Positions 44,909 to 56,339 of a stretch of 64,000 bases of DNA are shown piece by piece (the first letter of the stretch is position 1; every line of letters begins with the position of its first letter). Source of the stretch: Dastarcus helophoroides. Taxonomy: Eukaryota; Arthropoda; Insecta; Coleoptera; Bothrideridae. Under the pieces are notes generated by a model, which was not told the origin of the DNA, did no database searches, and saw only the letters and a program-made list of their open reading frames with translations. A program made the translations under genes and the position numbers. The stretch lies in assembly GCA_028583605.1 (NCBI GenBank), contig CM053332.1, positions 10,404,442 through 10,468,441 on the forward strand, in the 5' to 3' direction.

Positions 44909-44950
44909 TACGACCGGACCAGGTTTCGCTTTACAGCTTGATAGCGTAAC
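44909..44950 (-). ncRNA. Hammerhead-like motif (family B, left arm, copy 2)
   Basis: On the minus strand CTATCAAGCTGTAAAGCGAAA is followed by CCTGGTC and CGGTCGTA. The CTGATGA core is damaged, but stem II, GAAA, stem III and the GTC triplet are kept. Confidence 0.45.
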
Positions 44951-44971
44951 AACGTCTAAACAAATTGCTGG

Positions 44972-45016
44972 TATAACCGCCGATGATGCTGTAAAGCGAG
45001 ACCTGGTCCAGTTGTA
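44972..45016 (+). ncRNA. Hammerhead-like motif (family B, right arm, copy 2)
   Basis: TATAACCG, CCGATGA, TGCTGTAAAGC, GAGA (usual GAAA), CCTGGTC, CAGTTGTA. Two core changes make cleavage unlikely. Confidence 0.45.
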
Positions 45017-45272
45017 GAGAATATTTATAGAAATATCGTGGAATTTTATAATATCTGTTGTTTTTTTAATTGTTAATAAAGTGTAATAGTTATGAATATT
45101 AAATAATCTCAAGGAAGGGTGAGAAATGTCAATTTAAGCTTTGTTTAAAATTATGACTTATTTTGAAAATATGTATCGACGTTTTTTTCAAAGTTTTCAT
45201 TTTTTGTTAAATGTATGCTTTTTAATTTAGCGTTTTCTCGCAATTTTAACCATTTTCTTGAAAGGTGCGATT

Positions 45273-45462
45273 TGTGAAAATTTTGACATTTTTTTGAAAA
45301 TGTTCTCTTGTTATATTTACATTCTGATCTTCTTTTAGGATTTTGTTTTTTCTTCAAAATTTTGACTGTTTTCTTAGTTTGAGGTACATTCAAAATCTTA
45401 AAAAATGAGCAGAATGTAAATATAACAAGAGAAAATTTTTAAAAAATGTCAAAATTTTCACA
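45273..45462. repeat. Inverted repeat, arms about 54 bp
   Basis: TGTGAAAATTTTGACATTTT and GTTATATTTACATTCTG (left) face CAGAATGTAAATATAAC and AAAATGTCAAAATTTTCACA (right) across an 83-bp spacer. It marks another local inversion in the satellite. Confidence 0.85.
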
Positions 45463-46909
45463 AAATTAATTTTTTTTTCTTAATTTTAAGTTTTTCTTCG
45501 AAAAATTCACTTTCTATGAACATTATGACTTTTTTCAAAACTTCGACATTTTTCGAAATTTCGACTTCTTTTTCTCAAATTATTGGCTTTTTCTGAAAAT
45601 TTCGGCTTCTTTTTTAAAAGCATTCGCCTTTTTTATAAAAGTTGATTCCCCTCCTTTTATAATAAGTCCGTAGGGGACGTAAAGAGGTCATAAGGGGGAC
45701 CCTAATGTGTATTCGGGCACATTTTGACTTTTTTTAAAAGTAGAATACTTCCGAAATTGGATTTTCCCAAAATTTCGACTGTTTTTCATCATTTCGTTTT
45801 TTTCAAATTTTTTACTTTTAAAAAAAAATCTTTATTTCAAAATATCGACTTATTTCAAAATTTCGACTTATTTCAAAATTTCGACTTATTTTAAAATTTC
45901 GACTTTTTTCAATACTTCGACTTTTTCAAAACTTTAACATTATTGAAAAAATTCTGCTTCTGTTCAAAACTTCCATTTATTTTTTAATTTGTGTTTAAAA
46001 ATTGCATTTTTTCATACGGTTTTGGAGCTTTCAGTTTTTATTTATTTTAAACTGCCCAGTTTTTTTGAAAGGTTGACATTTTTTCACCATTTTATTTCCA
46101 AAATTTGCACCTTTCTAAAATTTTCGACTTCTTATAATTTCGATGTTTTTGACAATTTTTACCTTTTTAAAATTTTGACTTTTTGAAAGTTAGATCATTT
46201 TGAAAATTTAATTAGACGTTAAGAAAAAATGTTGTATGAGGCTTTTTTTGATATATTTAACCACTTTTCAAATTCTACCTTTGTTTGAAAATCTTCGTCG
46301 TTTTCGAAAGTTTTAAATGTTTATTAAAATTTTGACATTTCTCAAAATTCTACTTTACAATTTCTATTTTATTTTCAAATTTTCACCTTTTTCTCATCAT
46401 TTTGTTTCTTTAAAATTGTCGGAATTTTTTGAAAATTCATCTATTTTTCAAAATCTTGAAAATTTTTCGGAATTTTCGAATTATTATGAAAATTTTGTTT
46501 TTGAGAAAAAATCGAATTTATTTTTAAATTGCTCCATTTTTAAGTTTTTGGATAAATCGGAAAAAAATTGTTTTTTTTTTCGAATTTCACCTATCTTTTT
46601 TTTTGAAAATGTTAACTTCCTATAAGAATCTCGACCATTTTCAAAATTTCGACCTCTCACAAAATTATTGCATTTATTCGAAACTTTACCTTTTCTGAAA
46701 CATTTCTACTTTTTAAACCTTCGATTTAAAAAAAATTTGGGATATATTAAATGTCTCACCTTATTTTTCAAATTTTTGTATAAAAGATTTAGACTACTTT
46801 TCAAAATTTCGACTACTTTCCAAGATTTCAACTTTTTGACTTTTTTTAACTGTCAGCTTTAATTCTAATTTTCGACATTTATCCTCGGGCCAAAAGTGTC
46901 ATTTCAGAT

Positions 46910-47200
46910 TTGCATTTATCTCTATGATATATTTCAAGCAATGTTTTGTTTCTCCCAATTCTAGATTGGACAGCTGTTGCACTCATTCTTCTTCTTAGGT
47001 AGCAATGTCGAAAGCGTTTGCAGTCAGTTACAAAAGAGTAATTTATGATTTGAACTTTTTAGCATAAACAAGAATTCATCGCGTATTCGTATCATATGTT
47101 CATTTTTTTCTCCAACTTCTTTTAAAATTAAAGACTTATAAGAAACAGATAATCCTGAAAATTCCCCAAGGTGGGATCATTTTTAGCATAGCGGTATATA
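46910..47200. other. Unique AT-rich DNA, nothing recognised
   Basis: No motif seen. Confidence 0.35.
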
Positions 47201-47330
47201 CATACTGCACAATGATCGACTTATTTCCATCCAAAAGCCCGATGCAATCCCAAAATGTTTCAAAGGTCACTGTGTGAGGTAACTTATGCTAATACTCTCG
47301 GATTTGCCTCGTAGCAAATCCCATTAAATA

Positions 47331-47505
47331 CAAACGCCCTCGGCGTGACATGCGTCTAGGTATGTTAAAATTAACAAATAATGTCAATTAAATGCTCTGT
47401 AATAAAACAGTACGAACGTGGTATGGTTGTGGTTGTAAATGGCTTCAACTTTTAGCACATTCGTACTGTTTTATTAGAGAGCATTTAATTGACCCAATTC
47501 CTTTA
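47331..47505. repeat. Inverted relic of hammerhead family D
   Basis: Left part (complement) matches the start of 35350-35760 (GTCACGCCGAGGGCGTTTGT). An inverted repeat of about 38 bp (TCAATTAAATGCTCTGTAAT left; complement at 47478-47500) flanks GTATGGTTGTGGTTGT at 47429-47444. The ribozyme core is absent: similarity on the plus strand starts at the base after the cleavage site of the 35.65-kb motif. Confidence 0.6.
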
Positions 47506-47519
47506 AAAGAACAGTCATT

Positions 47520-48245
47520 TGATATTTTACAGTTATCGTAAATCTAGAGAATTCTTGGGATGAGATGATTTTAAAATATTTTTTTAATTCAATATGAAAA
47601 AAAAATCACCAACTTTTGCAGTTTGAGATATCTTATCTGGGGGCTGGATAAATGGAACTAATACTAATAAGATATTTTGTTGGTTCGGTTTTTTTTTTCC
47701 TGCTACTATGCTAAGGCCACAACGCACATGAAGGAGAACAAAAGCAAGCAATTATCGAACAGCCGAAAAGGAGCATTCTGTACTTGCTTTCGTTACGGAT
47801 AAAGTCGACCAAATTTTTGCAAAACTCAGTTTCGAGGAGGACGCCTCTCAATCCCCTTCTCAGTAGATCCACTCCAGCTAACTTTCATGTTATTATTTCT
47901 TTGACCTAATAATAATTTTAATTTGCATCGTGTTAAATTATTAAACTGTACTTTTGCATCAAAACAAAGGTTGTTCTAAACAATAACATTTTAAAATTAT
48001 GATTTACCTGATGGCATGTAGTGCACTGCGGAAGATAGACACAAATGCTAAGACTATCAGGAATTTAACCCGGTAATATATTCGGGAGAAGAAACGTTAA
48101 TATCGAGAGATCAAATGAAAAAGTCACCAAGTTGACAACTAAATATATGTATGTTTTTAACGTATGTCTTAAATAGCTCATCAGTAAATGACGACTGCAA
48201 GGTTTTGATACATTTGAACTACTATTATAACCATAAAAAATCTAC
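47520..48245. other. No recognisable gene
   Basis: A slightly GC-richer patch (47700-47880) has no open frame of note. Confidence 0.35.
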
Positions 48246-48249
48246 TGAT

Positions 48250-48422
48250 ATTGAAATACAAATCTTATCTCCTGAAACCAAGAAAGATTAAAAAACACAA
48301 CAAAGGTTGCTCGTACTGTATCTCCCTGAAAATAATAGCTTGACTATTGAAACGCGTCAGACCAACATTTGTTGTGTTTTTTAATCTTTCTTGGTTTCAG
48401 GGGACAAGATTTGTATTTCAAT
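48250..48422. mobile_element. MITE-like hairpin element, 59-bp inverted repeats
   Basis: Left arm ATTGAAATACAAATCTTATC through AACACAACAAAGGTTG; right arm complement with few differences (GGGGACAAGATTTGTATTTC near its end). The 55-bp centre is unique. Deleted relatives sit at 12745-12788 and 42461-42524, and the outer flank TTTTTGAAGATAACCAAGG is shared too, so the true element may be somewhat longer. Confidence 0.8.
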
Positions 48423-48479
48423 TTTTGAAGATAACCAAGGACCAATCTGCTTCTCACCAAAACCTACTGATGGAAAGCC

Positions 48480-49285
48480 CCAGTCTAATAAAGACCGCAG
48501 TTGTACGAAGACCTTAAAGCTAGTCACTATATTATGAATTGTCTCATTAATTCGAATAATACTTCGTCAAAGAAAATAAGATATTTTTTGCCTTAGAAAA
48601 TTCTAACCTTTTTGCATAAGTAGACGTCAAAGTGACACTTGACAGATAAAGCAAAACAATAAGTAATTGCATGTCTTCTTCGATACGTCCTATTCTAACA
48701 AAAAATTACAGCACACTGATGGTTTTTTAACTGAACACCCGATAGCTCTTAGGTTGTTATTGGGCTGAATCTAATAATTACTTCAAAATATTAAATTCTG
48801 ACATTTTCTAAGGGAGAAATTTCAGAGCTTGTCAGGTTCGATAATGAAACCACGGTTTTTAATTATTTGAAGCAACAGGACTTAAAATGCAATCAGCTAT
48901 TTCGCAATTCTGTTTGCGATTATTTCGTAAATAAACCCGTAGCACAAAAACCAGGCGCAGACTTACAAACCGTACATAAATTGTTTGAATTATCTAGGTT
49001 ATGATCATAACAAGTTTTATTTGAACTGGAATGATATTATGAATGGAAAGAGAGCAGATTGTGGAGTTTATTGCAGTTAAACATTTCCCTAAATTCTATT
49101 TGTACGTTACTAACATGCATATTTAATATTTGAGTAACGCAAACAAACATTAAATATAACGTTTCATCTATAAACAAAGTTTTCTTCAAATGTGTTATTT
49201 AAAATATAATAAATGTGGGATTCGGTTTTTTTAGTTTAATTTCCAATAGTTTTAGTTTAATTTCCAATTGTATTAAGTATCAAAA
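48480..49285. other. AT-rich DNA, no recognisable feature
   Basis: No domain, RNA gene or clear repeat seen. Confidence 0.4.
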
Positions 49286-49294
49286 TTCTATGAA

Positions 49295-49745
49295 TTGTAA
49301 AGAATGCCGTGCAGGGAAAGGGCAAAATTATTCCTACAACTCTCAAGGAGTAATCTCAGGAAACTTGTAGGGATATGGACAGGTCACTGTCGATTAGACA
49401 AACACCTCCACATAATGGGAATTATAAACGATCCGAGTTGCAAAGGGTGTTTAGAAAAAGATGAGAGTGTCGAGCACGTGATGTGTCACTTGCCCGGCAC
49501 TAGCATCATTCAGAGGATCCACGCTGGGGGACTTCTCGCCTAGTGTGGCCAGTTTGAGAGAGGCGCATCCAAGGGACGTTCTTCAGTTTCTCAACAAGGT
49601 TGGGTGGCTGAATGAATGACCAAGGACACCTCAATCACGGGGATAGCACAATGGGCCCGGAAAAGGTGGTCTAAGTGCTGGCCTAAACTTCAGGCCACCC
49701 ACAACGAATCCAGAATCTATGATTGTAAAAAACAGATTGTTCGTT
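49295..49745 (+). pseudogene. 3' fragment of an R1/Jockey-like LINE (C-terminal zinc-knuckle region)
   Basis: The open frame 49304-49543 reads LSRSNLRKLVGIWTGHCRLD, then KHLHIMGIINDPSCKGCLEK and ESVEHVMCHLPG. This is the C-terminal Cys-rich region, after the RNase H-like domain, of R1/Jockey-type polyproteins: a CxxC pair, then His and Cys. A frameshift after residue 73 disrupts the usual ending; remains of it (a FLNKVGWLNE-like stretch) follow in another frame at about 49582-49620. The 3' untranslated part runs to about 49745 with relatively high GC. Only this 5'-truncated end was inserted, as is usual for LINEs. Confidence 0.8.
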
Positions 49746-49749
49746 GACA

Positions 49750-50630
49750 GGGACTATAATTTTTGTTGTTTAATAATAAATAAGGAGAAAAGAGTAGACG
49801 AAAGACGCGAAAAAGAGGAGACGCTGATTTTCTCTTAGACGCTTAGCTAGATGATTTTTCTTTGTAATAACAAATACAAATTGATGAATAAAGAGTCGCT
49901 CGATGTTAAATTTCATTAGTTAAACATTCCTACAAAAGATGTGTAATAATCAGGACTGATTATTGAATGGAATATGAATTTTTATTGACATTTTATGACA
50001 CCACTTCATTTTTTTTCGGGGTTTAAGACATTGAGGTTTGCAGCAACTATTGCTAATATAGATTCTTAATTACAGATTAAGTCGAACATATCAGAAACGA
50101 CGCCCCAGAAAAAAATCGATCCTCCAAACTCGAAGGCAGTTAGCCTCAAAAAACATATACTAATGGTACAGATTTTATTTTATTTATTTTTTTTTCAATA
50201 TTCGTGATTGTGGACACTTTGTAATCTTTAAAAAATATTAGACAAGGTATATTAAGAGTTTTACAATTCTTACAAGGTTTAAAACGATGTTCAATGATTT
50301 GCACAGATTTTCCAGAAATTTTAGAAGAATTCAAAAGATTTAAAAGCAGTTTGAGATTTTTTTCAATGTCACCGTTTTTTAGATTTTAGTGCACAACATA
50401 TGTATCAGAACTATAAGGCTTTTTAAAGAACCTGATCCGTTGCTTCAAAGTACTTCTATATTAATAAAATTGAAGGGGAGGCAAAGGTTGGTAAAATTCT
50501 CAGAAGCTGTACAGGCTGCCAATGCTTATACAGTAATAAAAATCTGGGAACTGCTTACTGTTTTCCGATAAATGAGTCGGAGGTTCGATTTTTAAACTCA
50601 GCTCTGCTAACAAATCCTACTTTCACGTCC
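49750..50630. other. AT-rich DNA, no gene supported
   Basis: The open frames at 50146-50334 (-) and 50389-50571 (+) have no recognisable domain. Confidence 0.35.
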
Positions 50631-50929
50631 AGGTAGACTGTCGCGTGCCCCTTGGATTATGCATGGCGTATAATAGGTGTACGTTATGTAGCATACGGAA
50701 GAAGGTAAAAGGCGAATCTTTGACGCCTTAAAATCGAAGCATATTGGCTAGGGGAGTAAACCCCAACAGAAAATATTGGCCCTCCGGATATGGGGGTTGA
50801 GGAGCTAGACTAGCTCACTGGCACTCGGAAAAAAGAAAATGCTAAAAAACCGAACGCTAAGCCTCGAAATATAGACGGACACACCACAGGATGACAATGG
50901 TTACGTAAAAGGAATTTAATTATCGGTAA

Positions 50930-51656
50930 CTGGAACATATAAGCTACCTCAACGAAAAAAGAACTAATAAGAGAAATTACAAGATTCAACATTAACGTGG
51001 TATAGCTATCCGAAACTAAAAAGAAAGGACAAGGAACAGAGAAGTTAAAGGGATATGTACAGTCCCGAGTAAATAAACACGAAAGAAGTAAAGCAGAAGT
51101 TTCTATCATGATTAGACAGAAAATCGCAGAGAACACAAGCGAGGTCAACTATGTTAATGAAAGAATTATTAAAATTACTATCAAACAATATGGAAGAGAC
51201 ATATCAATAATAGCAATATGTGCTCCAACTAGTCTCTAGCTCCAACAGAAGACTCTCCCCACCAAGAAAAGGACGAATTCTATTGGTCTCTTGGTGAAAA
51301 ACTAGAGGAAAGTAGGATACAATCTCTCATCTATTAGCATTAGCAGAAGACTTTAATGGAAAACTGGGTACTAGAGACAATGACGAAGTTCTGGGGAAAT
51401 ATGGAGATCCTCAAACAAATAATAACGGAGATACGAGTTATTGAACTCTGTAAACAATATGACCTAAAAATAAACAACACTTTTTTCCAATCCAAGAAGA
51501 TACACTAATATACTTGGGAAAGACCTTCTCTAAATCAAAAATCGATAATAGACTTCATGATAACAAAACAAAGGAGCACAGAAATAATAACAAATGTAGC
51601 TGTTAAGCGAGGTGCTAATTGAGGATCAGACCATCATCTGGTAAGGTCAAAAATCA
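50930..51656 (+). pseudogene. LINE 2 endonuclease domain (broken)
   Basis: Read across frames: GNWNI at about 50930, then LSETKKKGQG with the conserved Glu, IMIRQKIAENTS, DISIIAICAPTS, a GDFNGKLGTRDND-like stretch near 51350-51380 (changed to EDFNGKLG), CKQYDLKINNTFF, and finally GSDHHLVRSK at about 51620-51650. The order is that of LINE endonucleases. Several stops (for example near 50952, 51005 and 51238) and frameshifts are present. Confidence 0.7.
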
Positions 51657-51708
51657 ATTATCCATTCATAAATAAAGAAAAGAAAGAAGATAACACAGGC
51701 ATAATATA

Positions 51709-52996
51709 ACAGTCCTTCCAAAAAGTCCATAGGATGACACATATATGGCGTTAGTAGAATTTTTTCCATATGATTTTTATTTAGTACTAACCTTCAAACA
51801 ATACGTGTATAAATTTGACAGCAATCTAACTATTGATTCGTGAGTTATAGCATTTTGTGTGAAGCAACTTTTGTCATTGAAAAAAAAAAATATGTAAAAA
51901 TGTGAATTTCGAGTTTCGATAAAGCATTGCTTTTTGATGAAAAAAAAATACAGCGGAAACCAAACAATGGCTTGATAAACCTTATCCCAATCTAGACAAC
52001 TGATAGAGAAGTGGATTGCTGAATTTAAACGTGGTCGTATCAGCACAAATGATGCAGAGCGCAATGGACGCCCAAATGAGACCGTTATTCCAGAAAACAT
52101 CAAAATCCATAAATTGGTTATGGACGATCGCAAATTGAAGGTGCACGAGCTAGCTGACATTGTAAAGATATCAGATGGTAGCGTTTTTACCATTTTACAC
52201 GAACATTTGGGTATGCGAAAGCTCTGTGCAAAGTGGGTGCCGCGTGAGCTCACAGTTGACCAAAAATAACAACGAATCGATGCTTCAGAGGAGTGTTTGG
52301 CGCTGTTAAACCGCAATTAAAATAGAATTCTATCGCCGATATGTGACAATGGATGAGACATGGCTTCACTATTTCAAACCAGAATTCAAAAGACAGTCAG
52401 CTAAGTGGACAGCAGTCGACGAACCGAATCCAAAGCGAGCAAAGACGCAACAGTCGGCCGGTAAGGTGATGGCTTCTGTATTTTGGGATGCGAACGGAAT
52501 AATATTCATCGACTATCACCAAAAAGGAACCACCATCAACAGCGACTATTACTGTGCACTTTTGGATCGATTGAAGGCTGAAATCGCAAAGAAACGGCCA
52601 CATTTGCAAAAGAAAAAAGTGTTGCTTCACCAAGACAATCCATCTGGTCACAAATCGATGAAAACGATGGCAAAATTGAATGAATTGGGCTTCTAATTGC
52701 TTAGCCACCCACCGTATTCTCCAGATTTAGTCCCCAGCGACTTTTTCCTGTTTTCATATCTCAAGACAATGCTTGTTGGGAAGAAATTTAAGTCCAATGA
52801 TGAAATAATCGCTGAAACTGGGGCCTATTTTGATGAGAAAGAGAAATCGTACTATAAAAGTGGTATCGAAAAAGTTGGAAAACCGCTATACTCGTTGCAT
52901 CGCCCTTGAAGGCAACTATGTTGAATAATAAAGTCGAGTTTTGTCAAAATTTTGTTTTGTTTCTTACTTATCTTACGTACTTATTGAATGACCTGG
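51709..52996 (+). mobile_element. Irritans-type mariner nested in LINE 2
   Basis: The element is 1288 bp between TA duplications at 51707-51708 and 52997-52998. Terminal repeats are diverged: ACAGTCCTTCCAAAAAGTCC on the left against CCAGGTCATTCAATAAGTAC on the complement of the right end. Linker residues of the LINE resume directly after it. The transposase is broken by several mutations, so the copy is older than the one at 26828. Confidence 0.88.
51904..52928 (+). pseudogene. Mariner transposase, irritans-subfamily-like (broken)
   Basis: Fragments in three frames follow a mariner transposase: EFRVSIKHCFLMKKK, EKWIAEFKRGR, ERNGRPNE (GRP hook), VKISDGSVFTILHEHLGMRK, KWVPRELTVDQK, then the open piece 52343-52696 with MDETWLHYF (first Asp), KSAGKVMASVFWD-like SAGKVMASVFWDANG and HQDNPSGHKS (second Asp). 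A stop replaces Glu in the GFELL motif at about 52694, followed by HPPYSPDLVPSDFFLF (third Asp, 34 residues after the second) and a C-terminal part that returns to frame as RCIALEGNYVE with a stop at 52926-52928. The wording of these motifs is closest to the irritans subfamily. Confidence 0.9.
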
Positions 52997-52998
52997 TA

Positions 52999-55178
52999 CA
53001 ATAACGAGTTGTACCCGGAATGTAACATACATTTGTTAAACGAGGAAAGCATTAGGAACCTGTATAGAAGAAGACTAAAAGAAAAACTAAAGGAAACTGA
53101 TACACAAGATAATATAGAAGCCGAACATGAAAGAATTATAAAAGCAATACACCAAACCTCAAAGGAAACTTTTGGATTGAATGAGAAAAGAAATAAAAAG
53201 AGAAGTAACAAAAAATGGATGTCAGAAGAATTAGAGGTGTTAGTACAAGAAAAGAATAAAGCATACAAAAACTGGCTAAGCCAACGAACTCAGAGGAATA
53301 GAGACAAATATAATGAAATTCAAAGGGAGATGAGAAGACGTATAAAAACAGACAAGAATTTCTGGTGGGAATGTAAATGTGCCGAAATAGAAAGCAAAAT
53401 AGAAGGATCCTAATCAACGGAAGCATGGAAATGTCTTAAATCAATGAAGACTAACAGAAATGAAAAAAAAATAGAAACCCAATAATTATGAGGAACTGGA
53501 CAACATACTATGAATCCTTATTAGTAGAAACTCGAGAAGAATATAAAAAACTTAGGGCTGATGTACAACAAGAAGAGGGAAGAAACAGAGATGAAAATCT
53601 AAGGATTGCAAGACAGGAAGTTACTCAAACCTCAAAAGATATGAAGAACAACAGAGCTCCAGGACGGGGAGAAATCATGACCGAAATGCTCAAATATGGT
53701 GGAAACATCCTATGGGATCAAATTACTAATTTAATAAATATGTTCTTAGGAGAAAATCGACTATCGCATGCATGGAAAACGGCATACTTAGTTTTAATAT
53801 TTGAAAAAGGCAAGCGCTCGGAACCTAAGAGCTATAGGGGACCACGTATTAATAGCACGTTGAGCAGATTATTTGGTAGATTTATTAAACTGAAAAAACA
53901 AGAAAATATAGGACACATAATAAATGAAGATCAGAGTAATAACGAAGGCTTCCATGGCCAGAGTCAGTACAGGATATACTTCTTCCAAGATTGGACCGTG
54001 TCAAAGATCTACTAAAAGTGTTCGACGAAGATCAGAGTGGATTTAGAGCCGGCCGGTCATATGTGGACAATTTATTTATAATACACAAATTGCAGAAAAA
54101 AGAAATGAATATTCCGAACAAACCCATTTAGCGCTCATAGATGTTGAAAAAGCTTATGACTCAATTTCCAGGATAAAATTATGGGATGCACTAGAATTTG
54201 CGGGTACGGACCCGCAAATAATCAAAATAATTAAGGAATTCTATAAAGACAATAACGCATATGTAAAGAATGGAAAGGCATTATCACCTGCAATTAAACT
54301 AACCAAAAGATTGCGCCATGGATGCTCTCTTTCTCCTTTATTGTTTAACATATATTTAGAAATAGCACTAAAAGAGTGGACACATAGATGTAAACCAATG
54401 GATATTCAAGTGGGAGATGAGTTTCTCTTCAACATTAACTTTGCTGATGATCAAATGTTAGTAACCCAAAATGCTTATGGCTTCGAGTTTATGCTCAGAA
54501 GATTATACAACACCTACAGTGAATGGGGACTCAATATTAATATTGATAAAACTGAATACCTAGTATTAAATTCGGACACTAAATTTCAAATCATGGTTAA
54601 TGACAACTCAACCATTAAACAAGTAGAAACAACTAGATACTTAGAAGTTACCATCACTAAAGAAGGGATAGGACATGCAGAAATTAAAAACAAGAGATTA
54701 GAAAGAGAGAGAGTATAAAGATCCTAGGAGCACCCAACCCAGTATGGTGGGATAAAAACATATCTAAGCAAACAAAAGTTCGAGTGGGTAAAACGCTAGT
54801 GGAACCACTACTACTGTATGAAATTGAAATTTGGACTTTAATGCGAAGTGGAAGAGAAGGCTCAACACCATTGAGATGGATTATCTAAGAATAAGCCCCA
54901 GGATATCACGATTAGACAGAAAAAGGAACGAGAATATTCGAAATATAATGAACGTAAGGGAAACCATAGTGGATAGAGTGAAAAAAAGAGGGCAAAAATG
55001 GTTCAGCCACGTACTTCGAATGGATGAACAACGGTGGCCACATCGAATACTTAAATGGAAACCCACAGGAAAAAGGGAAAGGGGACCTCCGAGACGATCG
55101 TGGAATGAAGGAATGAGGAAAGCCATGGAAAGCAGACAGAAGACGAAGATTCACAAGACAGAAGTAGATGGCGTTTAG
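52999..55178 (+). pseudogene. LINE 2 linker, reverse transcriptase and C-terminal domain (broken)
   Basis: The linker piece (52999-53413) is rich in charged residues and predicted helical (NKKWMSEELEVLVQEKNKAY). The polymerase starts at 53488: NNRAPGRGEIMTEMLKYGG, then WKTAYLVLIFEKGKRSEPKS, INSTLSRLFGRFIK, and after a frameshift with a short partial duplication near 53930-54040, EDQSGFRAGRSYVDNLFII and LALIDVEKAYDSI (first catalytic Asp). The piece 54311-54718 holds HGCSLSPLLFNIYLE and the catalytic NFADDQMLV, intact. The C-terminal part (54831-55178) has MDYLRISPRISRLDRKRNE and GKRERGPPRRSW. At least three frameshifts separate these pieces. Confidence 0.82.
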
Positions 55179-55204
55179 GTGTAATAGGAATGCAGATATA
55201 ATTA

Positions 55205-56335
55205 ATTTAATTTAGAACCCTTACATTAAAGCCTCTAAGTGTCTCTCTCATCGACTGGTCATTTGTCTGAACTAATCTCGGAAACTGCTAAATTGATTTT
55301 AATGAATTTTTTACTAAAATATAGAGTATTTTTAGAGGTACCTTTTAGACTATTTTTATTCCAGTAAAATTCAAACCTTCCAACTTTAAGAATTCAATTG
55401 TGCTAACAATTTTATTTGAGATTATAACACAGAACATTAAAACAAACAAATCCACAATCTCTATGACTGCTGCTAATATTGCACTCCACCTAAAATTCTA
55501 GCAGGTACTAGAATAAGAGGAGCGAACCTTTCGAATCTAATTATCCTATTTAAATGAGAATTTGGGAGACGCTCACAGAAACTAATAGGATTTATCCTCC
55601 CAAGGGCTAGATTTTTGAAGCATACAAGACAGTCGGAGACAGCAAATTCCTGTGCGGACCGGTTTGACATAGTGAGGACTTCTCTCTGCGGCGAATCCTT
55701 TCTCTACAGAACTTCCAAGTTATAGAACTGGTTACAGAAAGGAATTTACCCCAAAAAGTACAACCTATCTTTGCTTAAGAAGGCGGTTCATCGCCATCTA
55801 TCCGTGTTTCCGCATCCTACTCGAGGTGCTTTGAAGGTATAATAGGGTTACCCTTTGCGAGTGGATTAAACATAAAAGAAATTGTTTTATTTTGAAATAT
55901 GACGTTATTGGGCGTTATGCAAAGTTGCGGGGGTCAGCTAGCCGTTCTGCTCGTAGACTGCACCTAGCGGCGTGAGAGTTTATAGGGGATTCCCTGATAC
56001 ACGTAACGTCACTTCACGACGGGTATACGAAGATGATGAAATAAAATGTTGTTTGTGTTTTGTATTTGTTATGTCTTAGATCTAATTGCATACAGTGTAT
56101 TTAAAAAAAAAGTTTTTTGATTTTTTTAAAACCTACTTTTATATAGCGGATTTTCAGCTCTAACAAGCAGCCCCTCTCCCCAATTAGTAGGTTATATCGA
56201 GGTTTTACTGTACTTTCTGTAAAAAGAGATAAATATTATTTCTTTTTTTAATAAAAAAAATGTGTTTATCAAAATAGGCAAAATTTGCTTAAACATTTAT
56301 TTTGAAAAATTAGCTACCTAATTTTTAGAAAACCC
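55205..56335. other. Mixed DNA with a pogo-like terminus
   Basis: Positions 56189-56214 read GTTATATCGAGGTTTTACTG, whose complement CAGTAAAACCTCGATATAAC is the typical end of pogo/Tigger-type elements; the matching end was not found. 55470-55860 is closer to 40% GC and has no recognisable frame. 55900-56050 has no hit to any family I know. Confidence 0.4.
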
Positions 56336-56339
56336 CCTG

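Larger units (their letters stand above)
44832..45094. mobile_element. Fold-back element with hammerhead motifs (copy 2)
   Basis: Ends CATAATTAGTAAAGTTTATT and the complement of AATAAAGTGTAATAGTTATG match copy 1. The arms extend through ATTTCTATAAATATTTG and its complement. The central part differs from copy 1 by small deletions. No reading frame. Confidence 0.75.
39480..46900 (+). repeat. Degenerate 18-bp minisatellite, T-rich on + strand (block 6)
   Basis: The longest block, with inserts listed separately. At 45843-45925 four near-perfect consecutive units of CGACTTATTTCAAAATTT show the 18-bp period directly; elsewhere units vary between about 16 and 21 bp. Confidence 0.8.
50640..55200 (+). 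mobile_element. Decayed LINE with endonuclease and reverse transcriptase (LINE 2 of window)
   Basis: A GC-richer untranslated leader (50640-50900) precedes an endonuclease region (about 50930-51656), a linker, a reverse transcriptase (about 53488-54600) and a basic C-terminal domain ending near 55178. The motif set (GSDHHL, SLSPLLFNIYLE, FADD, GKRERGPPRRSW) is that of RTE-like elements with an apurinic-type endonuclease. It differs enough from LINE 1 to be another family. A mariner interrupts it at 51709-52996. Multiple stops and frameshifts inactivate it. Confidence 0.8.
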
